A stretch of DNA of 10,716 nucleotides from Klebsiella pneumoniae. GTDB taxonomy: Bacteria; Pseudomonadota; Gammaproteobacteria; Pseudomonadales; Azotimanducaceae. The position numbers and the translations under genes were made by a program. The notes beneath the pieces are model-generated. The model was not told the DNA's origin. It saw only the letters and a program-made list of their open reading frames with translations, and did not search any database. The stretch is taken from assembly GCA_945878745.1 (NCBI GenBank), contig CAMDVY010000058.1, positions 1-10,716 of the forward strand, read 5' to 3'. Positions within the stretch are counted from its first letter, which is position 1, and the number at the start of each line of letters is the position of its first letter. Below, in pieces: positions 1 through 6,068 of the stretch.

Positions 1-404
1 CGCGCGCCCACGTTTACAAAGCAGGGCATCAAGACAACGCTCGGTGCGATGTATGCCGAGTGTCGGACGATAGCGGATGGAACCGCCCTGAAACCAGGCT
101 GGAGGAACTCGCGCTCTCCCCATCTCGCGAATTTCGATGGCACCTTGTCCCACCATCCGCCACTACCAGTAACGCCCTCGATCATCTGTATGTCGTTCAG
201 TGCGAAGTTCAAGAGGACTGCCTTCCGAACCCATTGATGGACGATCCACTCGGCCCCGATTTTTTCTGCTATGCGAACCTTTCACTGATCCAGAAGTTCC
301 AGTGCTTCTTCCTCGGCTGATCGGGCGGCCTCGACACTACCGACATCGATTCGGTCTCGCGCCTCCAACGCGGTGTCGATTGCTTCTTGTAGTTCGGGGT
401 TCAA
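1..404 (-). pseudogene. dapD: DapD (tetrahydrodipicolinate N-succinyltransferase), 5' half, with in-frame stop
   Basis: DapD transfers succinyl from succinyl-CoA to tetrahydrodipicolinate in the cytosolic succinylase branch of lysine and meso-diaminopimelate synthesis. The minus-strand frame from the TTG at 404 starts NPELQEAIDTALEARDRI and, after position 284, continues VRIAEKIGAEWIVHQW, KAVLLNFALND, VPSKFA, GFRAVPSAIVRHSAYIAPSVV and LMPCFVNVGA. These follow E. coli DapD without gaps as I recall that sequence. Codon 41 (282-284) is TGA, where E. coli has Gly-41 (LLDSG); the frame is unchanged on both sides, so this is a nonsense substitution (GGA to TGA is the simplest route), not a frameshift. 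About 134 of some 274 codons are visible; the catalytic left-handed beta-helix lies beyond the left edge. It may be a dead copy, a sequencing error, or a read-through case. The TTG start is chosen for its AGGA and its match to residue 1 of the family; an ATG at 437 is in frame but adds 11 residues. Confidence 0.85.
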
Positions 405-410
405 CTGATG

Positions 411-416
411 TTTCCT
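411..416 (-). promoter_or_regulatory. Ribosome binding site of dapD
   Basis: The minus strand reads AGGAAA here, with the AGGA core eight bases before the TTG at 404. It supports TTG-404 over ATG-437. Between it and the UPF0158 stop codon (417-489) there is only a small perfect inverted repeat, GTGCA-TTC-TGCAC at 432-444, of unknown role. No recognisable attC site lies in this gap. Confidence 0.55.
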
Positions 417-489
417 GGCTGTTGGAACGAGGTGCATTCTGCACTACAGCTTGAACCCTTGAGGTGCCGTGTTGCTCCTCAGTCCGTGG

Positions 490-918
490 CTATGGCGCTT
501 TGGTAACCGATATACCTTGCTCTTCCGCCCAGGTGAGCAGTGCGCGCTCGGTTGCTGTTTGCTCGTACTCGAACCAGGTTTGGAGCCGGCCCGCCCGTTC
601 GAGCAGATCTTTGAAACGGGCATATGCGCCGCGGTGGCGAAAGATCTCCTGTACCGCCATGTATTGATCAGGAATTTGCTCGTCAACGAAATCGAAGACC
701 AACGTTCTGCCCAAGTCCAGATCGTTCTTGTGAGGCACGGCGCAATAGAGACCTTCATCCTCGAAGTCTTCGGGAAGTTCCTCATCTGTGGGATTGGTTT
801 CGGACGAGTAGAAAATCTCGCCCGTCGTCTTGGACACGTACGCTACGTTGTCGAATGGACCGGAGGAAGATGCCCAGAAAAAGGCAGACTCAAGGTCGTC
901 GTAAGAGATCGTAGGCAC
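490..918 (-). CDS. UPF0158 family protein
   Basis: A 142-residue acidic, soluble protein of unknown biochemical function, assigned to UPF0158 by overall pattern: an N-terminal DNVAYVSKTTGEIFYSSE strand pair, an acidic stretch with ELPEDFEDEGLYCAVP, then DLGRTLVFDFVDEQIPD and a C-terminal RHRGAYARFKDLLER...LQTWFEYEQTATERALLTWAEEQGI segment. The length is usual for the family. No signal peptide or membrane segment is seen. The start is GTG at 918, with GGAGG about nine bases upstream; the stop is TAG. It lies 17 bases downstream of a degenerate attC-like site, with the spacing expected of a gene cassette, and is followed 85 bases later by dapD. Family assignment is from remembered motifs; I infer no function. 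Confidence 0.75.
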   Translation of the reverse strand: MPTISYDDLESAFFWASSSGPFDNVAYVSKTTGEIFYSSETNPTDEELPEDFEDEGLYCAVPHKNDLDLGRTLVFDFVDEQIPDQYMAVQEIFRHRGAYARFKDLLERAGRLQTWFEYEQTATERALLTWAEEQGISVTKAP

Positions 919-935
919 GGCAGATGTCCTCCAGT

Positions 936-992
936 GTCTAACGCTATATTTCTGCGGCGACGTCAGGCGTCGGCTTGAACGAAGAGCAGGGC
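936..992 (-). other. Degenerate attC-like integron recombination site
   Basis: Read on the minus strand, the site ends in GTTAGAC (936-942), a perfect GTTRRRY core. Its left part contains TTCGTTCAAGCCGACGCC, the spacer plus L'' box typical of short attC sites such as that of aadA. The inner boxes can pair (GCCGACG against CGTCGCC). The expected RYYYAAC box is GCCCTGC (986-992), with two mismatches. The 57-bp span is normal for an attC, and the site sits between two genes, 42 bases after the GFA stop and 17 before the UPF0158 start. Decayed or atypical attC is the best reading. Confidence 0.5.
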
Positions 993-1034
993 GGCACCTT
1001 TAGCTCATGGACCGGGTCAATAATGTGTTTTTCG

Positions 1035-1427
1035 TCAGAACCCATGGCTCTGAGGAGAATCGTCATTGATTTCGTAGTATCCCCCTTTGTCTCCGACGAA
1101 AGTGTGCTTGGATACCTTCAGGTTTAGCGGGGTGTCGATGCATCCCATCGCTACGGCTGTCCACTTGTATCCCTCGATGGTCGGGTTCCAGAACAGCGTC
1201 GAGCCGCAGAGCGCGCAGGAGCCACGTTGAACCTTCTCTGAAGACTGGTACCACTTGACCGACTCTGCGCCGTGGATCATTAGGGACGTTCGGCGCACGT
1301 TGATGCCTGTCCAGTAGTTTCCGGTGTGCTTTCTGCACTGCGAACAGTGGCAGGCTTCTGGTGCATGCTCAAGCGGCTCCCGAATTTCGAGCTTCACTGC
1401 ACCGCAGAGGCAGCTTCCGTAGATCAC
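1035..1427 (-). CDS. GFA (glutathione-dependent formaldehyde-activating / CENP-V) family protein
   Basis: A 130-residue zinc protein of the GFA/CENP-V fold. The zinc ligands of the family are all present: Cys6-x-Cys8, Cys26-x-Cys28-x2-Cys31 (CHCSQC), and Cys71-x2-Cys74 (CALC), followed by the usual GSTLFWNP turn. Gfa was named for forming S-hydroxymethylglutathione from formaldehyde and glutathione; most small paralogs have no proven activity, so I would not assign that reaction. The start is GTG at 1427 with GGGAGG seven bases upstream, which places Ile-Tyr-Gly-Ser-Cys-Leu-Cys at the N-terminus as usual for the family. It is flanked by a good attC upstream (1485-1584) and a degenerate one downstream (936-992), so it is best seen as an integron gene cassette. 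Confidence 0.88.
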   Translation of the reverse strand: MIYGSCLCGAVKLEIREPLEHAPEACHCSQCRKHTGNYWTGINVRRTSLMIHGAESVKWYQSSEKVQRGSCALCGSTLFWNPTIEGYKWTAVAMGCIDTPLNLKVSKHTFVGDKGGYYEINDDSPQSHGF

Positions 1428-1484
1428 CGTTCGGCCTCCCTTTCAGTTACTGGCAGTCGCACACCACCGTGTTCGCTCTGTGCC

Positions 1485-1584
1485 TCCCAACGTCGGCGGT
1501 CAGCGGCACGATGGGTGGGCGCGCCTTTTGCTTCCTGCAAAAGGCGTGAACTCCCAGCGGGTCCGATGCACTGCATTGTTGGGC
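1485..1584 (-). other. attC integron recombination site
   Basis: Minus-strand reading: GCCCAAC (1578-1584, matches RYYYAAC), spacer AATGC, an L''-like box, a long imperfect stem with a central perfect hairpin (CGCCTTTTGC / GCAAAAGGCG, 1522-1531 and 1537-1546, 5-base loop), an L'-like box CCGCTGACC, then GTTGGGA (1485-1491, one mismatch to GTTRRRY). The two halves pair through much of the length, and the 5' half carries one extra unpaired A (CATCGGACC against GGCAG/CGG), as expected of the L'' box, which orients the site along the minus strand. It starts 21 bases after the stop of the upstream gene. The 100-bp length is in the attC range. This is the best attC in the window. Confidence 0.78.
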
Positions 1585-1605
1585 GAAGGAGAGAACGAGA
1601 TTGCG

Positions 1606-2154
1606 TTAAACATGTTCGCGACCGCTCACGGGTTTTAATTCACTTACGTCAATCTTCCACCATGGCAACGTTGCGGTCCACGACGGCGGCAATGAGTCCG
1701 CTTGAGACAGGCGACTGTTGATCCGGTTCCGAACCGGAGGGGAAAAGAGATACTGACAGGTGTTGTACCACTCTCGCCCTCCTGCACTCTGAAACAATCC
1801 GAGGAGGTTGTCCTCCCATGCCACCACCGTGTCTTTCATGTCAGGCAAATACTCCTGACGAAGAGCACCATCAAAATGAACGACCAAGTTGATAAAGAAG
1901 GAATGCACCCGCAACTGTTCGGTCTTGTTTAGGGATGACCAATCGTTCACGCCACGCCTGACCAGGTTCGCAAATTCATCGCTTTCGCCTAATAAACTCC
2001 ACAGGTGTTGAAAATCCACAACAATGTTTCGATTGGCATCACCCGTCGCAATCTGTCTTGTCTGGCGCGTTTGAACCCCCAAGTAAATCAGGGTTGCGAG
2101 GACGGCAATGGCACCCAAAAACTCGCCGATGTTCGCCAGTTCCTGTATGGACAT
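1606..2154 (-). CDS. Hypothetical membrane-anchored protein in a gene cassette
   Basis: A 182-residue protein that I cannot place in a named family with certainty. Residues about 8-27 (NIGEFLGAIAVLATLIYLGV) form one hydrophobic segment followed by QTRQTRQ, so the protein is probably anchored in the inner membrane with the basic end and the long C-terminal part in the cytosol. The rest is soluble, helical and Trp-rich (SLLGESDEFANLVRRG, LRVHSFFINLVVHFDGALRQ, TVVAWEDNL, GGREWYNTCQ). The pattern of one N-terminal helix ending in IYLxxQxRQ plus a helical domain is common in uncharacterised proteobacterial proteins. ATG start with AGAGG about eight bases upstream; TAA stop. A GTTGGGC core lies 17 bases upstream of the start and a full attC 21 bases after the stop. 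Confidence 0.72.
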   Translation of the reverse strand: MSIQELANIGEFLGAIAVLATLIYLGVQTRQTRQIATGDANRNIVVDFQHLWSLLGESDEFANLVRRGVNDWSSLNKTEQLRVHSFFINLVVHFDGALRQEYLPDMKDTVVAWEDNLLGLFQSAGGREWYNTCQYLFSPPVRNRINSRLSQADSLPPSWTATLPWWKIDVSELKPVSGREHV

Positions 2155-2171
2155 ACTATTGACCTCTAGTC

Positions 2172-2264
2172 GCCCAACGCGATTTCGGCTGCAGCTTCAC
2201 AGTCATATCCCGCAGCGGATTTGGATGCGCGCTTCGAGGGAAAATTCCCAAAAGCCTGTTTGAC
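2172..2264 (-). other. Possible attC site (core certain, partner box weak)
   Basis: The minus strand has a perfect GTTGGGC core at 2172-2178, placed 17 bases before a cassette gene's start just as in the other sites. The only nearby candidate for the opposite box is GTCAAAC (2258-2264), one mismatch from RYYYAAC; the flanks pair partially (GATTTCGG against GCTTTTGG in register). The pairing is much weaker than at 1485-1584, so the left boundary is uncertain. Confidence 0.33.
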
Positions 2265-2625
2265 CAATCACTTCTGTCACTCTCCCCGGAACCGCTCGCA
2301 GCCTATCCTTGCAGTCTTAGCCGACTGAATCAACGGGCGGCCTTTCTATCTTGTGGACTGTGTTTGAGCCTAAGCGAGTCGAACGTCGGCCAGTAGCGTG
2401 ATTCGGAAGTCACCTCGCGACTGAGCTTCGATAGTCGCCTTGATTACTGTTCATTTAGCCCATTCCATTCCATTCCATATCTGGAACGCTACGAAAGTCG
2501 AAATTCACAGCCTTCGTTCGCGACTGCCACTTCCTCGGTCAAGATGAAGAAGAACCGGCCAGATCAGCGCTGCAGGACCAAGATCGTCACCACTTCAGCG
2601 AATTGGTATCTCCTGCTTCAACCCA
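2265..2625. other. Gene-free stretch of 361 bases
   Basis: I find no convincing reading frame, RNA gene or promoter on either strand. Short frames here either break within a few codons or run antisense into the GFA gene at 2626-3021. The only structure seen is a short 5-bp tandem repeat at 2461-2478. If the array is a real cassette array, this is an unusually long tail behind the GFA gene and may hold a decayed cassette. Confidence 0.5.
2461..2478. repeat. 5-bp tandem repeat (CATTC)
   Basis: Three full copies of CATTC plus a partial copy (CAT), perfect, in non-coding DNA. Too short to name; possibly a slippage tract. Confidence 0.7.
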
Positions 2626-3021
2626 TCAATTGTGAGGATGTCCGTCGAATTGCTTCGCCTCATCACAGATGTTGTACCAACTTGGTTTTTCTTTCACGAA
2701 CTCATGAAATCGATTCGTGACTTCGAGTTCGTCATCGAAGCAATTTGCCGGGATGGGAAACGAAACGCCACTGGAGGTGATTTCGCCGAGGGACGTGCCG
2801 CATGACGAACAGAAGCAACGGTTGTAGGTGTAGGGGGCTGCTGGCTTGTGCGTGGTGATCGAGTCTTCGCCGGAAACCAGTGTGAACCACTCGCGCTTGA
2901 CGAACACGAATGTGCTGGCGCCGATCTTGCGGCAACGGGTGCAGTGACATGTGCCCATCATGGTTGGTGAATCAGACACGGTGAACTTGACTTCGCCGCA
3001 ACAGCAACTGCCTCTCAACAT
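2626..3021 (-). CDS. GFA (CENP-V fold) family protein, second copy
   Basis: A 131-residue GFA-fold zinc protein. Ligand cysteines are Cys6-x-Cys8 (SCCCGEV), Cys25-x-Cys27-x2-Cys30 (CHCTRC) and Cys71-x2-Cys74 (CSSC), then GTSLGE. This branch has RKIGASTFVFV after the second zinc motif and a FHEFVKEKPSWY tail typical of small GFA proteins. It differs widely from the copy at 1035-1427, so the two are not a recent duplication. ATG start with GGAGG eleven bases upstream, slightly long spacing; TGA stop. No attC is visible between it and the monooxygenase gene upstream, so it may be the fixed chromosomal flank of the array or its first cassette. Enzymatic activity is not inferred. Confidence 0.88.
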   Translation of the reverse strand: MLRGSCCCGEVKFTVSDSPTMMGTCHCTRCRKIGASTFVFVKREWFTLVSGEDSITTHKPAAPYTYNRCFCSSCGTSLGEITSSGVSFPIPANCFDDELEVTNRFHEFVKEKPSWYNICDEAKQFDGHPHN

Positions 3022-3088
3022 TTTTGTGTAGTCCTCCGGATTGATGCTTGAACGGTATGCACATTCAGCCTGGCAGGCAAGCGGCTGT

Positions 3089-3112
3089 CCGTGACGTCAG
3101 TGGCGACGTCGG
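3089..3112 (-). terminator. Hairpin after the monooxygenase gene, possible terminator
   Basis: GACGTC repeated at 3093-3098 and 3105-3110 with a six-base loop, extended by CC (3089-3090) pairing with GG (3111-3112) past a two-base bulge, gives a stable stem 35 bases beyond the monooxygenase stop. No U-tract follows on the minus strand, so it may act with Rho or not terminate at all. Confidence 0.3.
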
Positions 3113-3146
3113 ATGTCGGTCTCGCGGCGATCATCGTCTGCACGCG

Positions 3147-4361
3147 CTACAACGGAATCGTCGGGTCCATACCCAGGGCGATGCGTCCCGCTTGCTCGGC
3201 AATGATCTCCATATCGAACACCGTATGGGCAGCAATGGTGTGGACATCGCGATGAATGCGCTGCATCGGCTCGCTCATGTGATGAGCGTTTGCGCCACTC
3301 GCTTCGAAAAGATCGCGTACAACATTGCGGGTCATACGCACCGCCTGGGTCATGAGCAGCCGGTGTCGCACACGTTCGGCCAGCGGGCAAACATCATCGC
3401 GCTCACCCCATTCCATGGTTTCGCGTGCGACACCACGCATGATCATCTCCGCAGCCTCGAGAGTCGCTGTTGCTTCTCCTGTGCGTACATGTGTCAGGAT
3501 CGACTCGGACTGCGCTGCGCGTGAACCGAACTTGGTTCGGGAGGGCGCTCGTGCGATGAATCGATTGAGCATGCCGCGAGCGGCGCCGAGAGCCGGAGCG
3601 CCCGCAGCGAGGTAGAGGATCGGCATCATGGGCATGCGAAACATCGGCGTTTGATGCACGAGTGCACCAACTCCACGGCCGATGGTCATGGCGCTCACGG
3701 CCTGGCTGAATCGGGCCGGCACGAAGACATTTTTAACCTGCATGTCGTTGCTGCCGGTGGCGGCCATGCCGTCCGGATTCCAGGTGTCGATGATTTCAAC
3801 CTGCTCGATGGGCACTGCGAATAGCCGCACTTCCCGAGTCTCTTCCACGAATCCGGAGAGCAGTGCCCAGTCCGCATGCATGACGCCGGTTCCCCATTGC
3901 CATCGTCCGGTCAAAAGATAGCCGTCCTGATGCGCCTCCTGATGCGCCTGGGCCCGTCCGTTGGGGGAGATAACACCGGGGGCGATGATCCAGGGCGATG
4001 CGCTGAACAGTTCGTCCTGTGTTTCGATGGGGAACTGCGCCAGCATCCAGTTGTGTTCCATGCAGAATGTGGTCACCCAGGCCGTTGAGGTACACGCTTC
4101 GCCCAGCAGGAGGCCGACGTCGATAAAGCTGGTTAGTGGAAATTCTGAACCGCCGTATCGTCTGGGTACAAAGAAGCGATAGATGCCGGTGTCAGCAATC
4201 GCCTGCATGTGATGATCGATGGGTTTGCGTTGGCGTTCTGCCTCGCCGGCATCTGTGGCGATGCCTGGGAGCAGGGTGCGCAGGTCGTCTAGCAACGTCT
4301 CCACGGTCGTCGGGCGGGCGCCACAACTGGACTTGTCGAGTATCCTGGATTGCAGCGGCAC
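3147..4361 (-). CDS. Group D flavin-dependent monooxygenase, oxygenase component (acyl-CoA dehydrogenase fold)
   Basis: A 404-residue cytosolic protein resembling HpaH (C2)/HsaA/DszC-type oxygenases, which use reduced FMN or FAD from a separate reductase and O2 to hydroxylate an aromatic or amino substrate. Visible order: N-terminal helical domain (IADTGIYRFFVPRRYGGSE, about 55-73), beta domain with GRWQWGTGVMHADW (152-165) and the family-typical WNPDGMAATGSND (194-206) then VFVP, and a C-terminal helical bundle ending in QRIHRDVHTIAAH (367-379). The QRxxRDxH pattern and the absence of the dehydrogenase GGxGY segment favour monooxygenase over acyl-CoA dehydrogenase. Length is usual. GTG start with AGGGAG eight bases upstream; TAG stop. 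It is divergent from the Tat gene at 4473 and no flavin reductase is in view. A 4-residue tandem duplication (AHQEAHQD, about 139-146) lies between strands. Substrate unknown. Confidence 0.8.
   Translation of the reverse strand: MPLQSRILDKSSCGARPTTVETLLDDLRTLLPGIATDAGEAERQRKPIDHHMQAIADTGIYRFFVPRRYGGSEFPLTSFIDVGLLLGEACTSTAWVTTFCMEHNWMLAQFPIETQDELFSASPWIIAPGVISPNGRAQAHQEAHQDGYLLTGRWQWGTGVMHADWALLSGFVEETREVRLFAVPIEQVEIIDTWNPDGMAATGSNDMQVKNVFVPARFSQAVSAMTIGRGVGALVHQTPMFRMPMMPILYLAAGAPALGAARGMLNRFIARAPSRTKFGSRAAQSESILTHVRTGEATATLEAAEMIMRGVARETMEWGERDDVCPLAERVRHRLLMTQAVRMTRNVVRDLFEASGANAHHMSEPMQRIHRDVHTIAAHTVFDMEIIAEQAGRIALGMDPTIPL
3926..3949. repeat. Perfect 12-bp tandem duplication inside the monooxygenase gene
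   Basis: CCTGATGCGCCT occurs twice head to tail. It is in frame and encodes AHQE then AHQD on the minus strand (the next base changes the last residue). It looks like a recent slippage event, in a surface turn before the GYLLTGRW strand. Confidence 0.9.
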
Positions 4362-4384
4362 TGTTTGTCTCCCTTTTGGCTATT

Positions 4385-4403
4385 CGTGCATGAAATGTGC
4401 ACG
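4385..4403. promoter_or_regulatory. Inverted repeat in the divergent promoter region (candidate operator)
   Basis: CGTGCA-N7-TGCACG, perfect 6-bp arms, centred in the 111 bases between the divergent monooxygenase and Tat-protein genes. Size and place suit a dimeric regulator controlling both directions, but no regulator gene is in the window and no clear -35/-10 pair was found beside it. Confidence 0.35.
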
Positions 4404-4472
4404 TTGTCTACTCGGGGCTGGGCAGAAAGTTGCTGTCGCAGTAGGCTGGCGTTGTTGGTGAATCGAGAGAAC

Positions 4473-5885
4473 ATGATGAGTATTCAGCCGGTCAATCGAA
4501 GAAATCTGCTGCTCGGTGCGGCAGGGTTGGGCGCCGGATTGCTGGCGTCGCGGATTGGTCTGCCCAAGGTTGAAGCTGCAACGCATGCGGAGCTGGTGTC
4601 AGGTTTTGCTGCTGGTTTGTCGCCTGCGCAGCGCGCGCAGGTCTTTTTGCCGTGGGATCATCCGTCACGGCAGCTGGTGAATACCCTGGCCATTCGCAAG
4701 TCACCCCATATCGGCACGTTGTTCAATGCGCAGCAGATGCCTTATGTGTGGCGTTTGTGGGAGTCGATGCAGTCAGAATCTGGCATCGCACGATTTCGAG
4801 AGCCCCTGCGTGCTGAAGCGGGAGGGCTTGATGGGTGTGTGCTAGCGATTTATGGCGATCCAGCGCAAGGTCCGTGTCAATCGGTGATCAGTGGTGGTCA
4901 TATCGAGTTGCGAGCGGGAACACAGCCTGGCGGCTCGTTTGCTGACGGAGTTGCCTACGGCCACCAGGTTGGCAATCACGTACTCAGGATCCCCGGCAAC
5001 GTGTGGGCACATCACAGTGACGCCATCAACGCGCTGGCTGGTATGTGGACAGCAGAGCAGTGGGGCCAGGCGGTTGTTGCGGACAAACCCCATGAACTGC
5101 TGTTACAGGTGCAGGGCAGGGGTGGTCGCTTTGATGGTCTGGCGGTAAGCACTTTCAATGAGGCGCAGCGCGCGACGTTCTGTGAGTTGCTCGCCACCAT
5201 GCTTGCGTCCTATGCACCCCAGTATGCCGAACAGGCCACCAGTGATCTGCAGCACCTGGGAGGTATCGATCAGCTCAGCGTCGCCTTGTATGCGGATAAC
5301 GGGTTCTATGAAGATGGCACGCAATACCTCGGTAGTGAGCCCCGAGCGAATGAACGCGCTTATTTTCAGGTGTGGCGAGTGGAAGGCCCTGGATTTGTGC
5401 TGCACTTCGAAGGCTATCCACATGTGCATGCTTATCTGCGGATTGCCAGGGATCCTGATCGCCAGCATGTTGGCGAGGCCCTGGCGCAGACTTCGCGTTT
5501 GATTGAAGGAGAACCCGTGCGTCGTTTTGTCGAAGCGGCCATGCGGCAGGCTACGGGTGCCGATGTGGGCGTCATGTTCGAGAAGCTGCCCGGTCGATTT
5601 GTGCCCGGTACGATTTCCGAAGGTACGTTGTGGACGCTCGATCCTTACGGCAATTCGTTAGCTACCGTCACCATGAAGGGAGACCAGTTGGGTAGTGCTG
5701 TCCGACAACGCCTCGGCATCGTTGAGCCACGGCGCGAGTATCGCGTTGCCTCCGCCGACTATTTCCTCCGTAAGTACGCCAATGAGATTGGTATGGTCGA
5801 ACGGGTAGAGACGTCTGGCCAGTCATTGCGAGATGCGCTGGTCACACATGCCCGCAGCGATGGGCTTCGATCCCTGGTGAGCTGA
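4473..5885 (+). CDS. Tat-exported DUF3500-like protein
   Basis: A 470-residue protein of unknown function. The N-terminus has a twin-arginine signal: Arg9-Arg10 in NRRNLLLGAAG, a hydrophobic stretch to about residue 29, and a likely cleavage after KVEA (about 35), so it is folded in the cytosol and exported. The mature part recalls DUF3500: GLSPAQRAQVFLPWDHPSR near the start, a CVLAIYGDP and GGHIELRAG segment, LAVSTFNEAQRATFCELL, and the AYFQVWRVEGPGFVLHFEGYPHVHAYLRIARDP segment, which mirrors the yxxixGPxxxxxy...HxHxxxRDP end of that family. His-rich positions could bind metal or substrate. The start is one of two adjacent ATGs (4473 or 4476) after GAGAG; an upstream in-frame extension to 4350 overlaps the divergent gene and would bury the signal. 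It is separated from the next gene by 183 bases. Family link is from memory and moderate. Confidence 0.72.
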   Translation: MMSIQPVNRRNLLLGAAGLGAGLLASRIGLPKVEAATHAELVSGFAAGLSPAQRAQVFLPWDHPSRQLVNTLAIRKSPHIGTLFNAQQMPYVWRLWESMQSESGIARFREPLRAEAGGLDGCVLAIYGDPAQGPCQSVISGGHIELRAGTQPGGSFADGVAYGHQVGNHVLRIPGNVWAHHSDAINALAGMWTAEQWGQAVVADKPHELLLQVQGRGGRFDGLAVSTFNEAQRATFCELLATMLASYAPQYAEQATSDLQHLGGIDQLSVALYADNGFYEDGTQYLGSEPRANERAYFQVWRVEGPGFVLHFEGYPHVHAYLRIARDPDRQHVGEALAQTSRLIEGEPVRRFVEAAMRQATGADVGVMFEKLPGRFVPGTISEGTLWTLDPYGNSLATVTMKGDQLGSAVRQRLGIVEPRREYRVASADYFLRKYANEIGMVERVETSGQSLRDALVTHARSDGLRSLVS

Positions 5886-5904
5886 TCCGGACATCGTGTC
5901 TGGA
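5886..5904 (+). terminator. Hairpin at the end of the Tat-protein gene, possible terminator
   Basis: TCCGGACA-TCG-TGTCTGGA begins directly after the stop codon: an 8-bp stem with one G-T pair and a 3-base loop. It is followed by AAAATGC, not a U-tract, so it is not a standard intrinsic terminator; it may protect the 3' end or weaken read-through into the cupin operon. Confidence 0.33.
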
Positions 5905-5941
5905 AAATGCGGTCATTCCAACATTGTATTTACCTACTTTC

Positions 5942-5971
5942 TTGTCGAATAAGGCAGGTACCACGTATAGT
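5942..5971 (+). promoter_or_regulatory. Candidate sigma-70 promoter of the cupin-HDO-A/T operon
   Basis: TTGTCG (5942-5947), 18-base spacer, TATAGT (5966-5971): four and five matches of six to the -35 and -10 consensus. It would give a leader of about 90 bases before the ATG at 6069. Found by eye only. Confidence 0.35.
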
Positions 5972-6030
5972 TGGACTGATGTAGTGGCTCAACGGTGTAG
6001 TCAATGAAAGCAGTGCCCGCGAGAAGTGCA

Positions 6031-6044
6031 ATCTTTCGAAAGAT
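6031..6044. promoter_or_regulatory. Perfect 14-bp palindrome before the cupin gene
   Basis: ATCTTTCGAAAGAT is fully self-complementary. It ends 24 bases before the ATG at 6069, downstream of the candidate promoter, where a bound repressor could block transcription or where the transcript could fold over the start region. Confidence 0.42.
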
Positions 6045-6068
6045 CGAAACGTGGTTTTGGAATTGGCG

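Noticed and set aside
282..284. TGA as glycine (alternative genetic code) in dapD
   Set aside because: Several other genes here, including the GFA genes, cupin and HDO, end at TGA at family-typical lengths, so TGA is a stop in this genome.
444..978. Long frames on both strands over the UPF0158 gene
   Set aside because: They are shadows of the UPF0158 and dapD region: no family pattern, Arg/Pro/Ser-rich composition and no ribosome binding site.
3093..3110. MetJ-box-like GACGTC pair
   Set aside because: It lies behind the monooxygenase gene, not before a methionine gene, and the outer bases of the MetJ box (AGACGTCT) do not match; treated as a hairpin.
1..3146. Integron integrase or attI in the window
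   Set aside because: No tyrosine recombinase frame or attI-like region was found on either strand; the genes upstream of the array are a GFA protein and a monooxygenase.
3147..4361. True acyl-CoA dehydrogenase, or a PltE-like carrier-bound prolyl dehydrogenase
   Set aside because: The C-terminal QRIHRDVH pattern and TGSND segment fit flavin monooxygenases better, and the catalytic base/GGxGY region of dehydrogenases is not seen; not fully excluded.
4350..4472. Upstream extension of the Tat-protein frame to 4350
   Set aside because: It overlaps the divergent monooxygenase start, has no ribosome binding site and would place a Cys/Trp-rich tail ahead of a clear twin-arginine signal.
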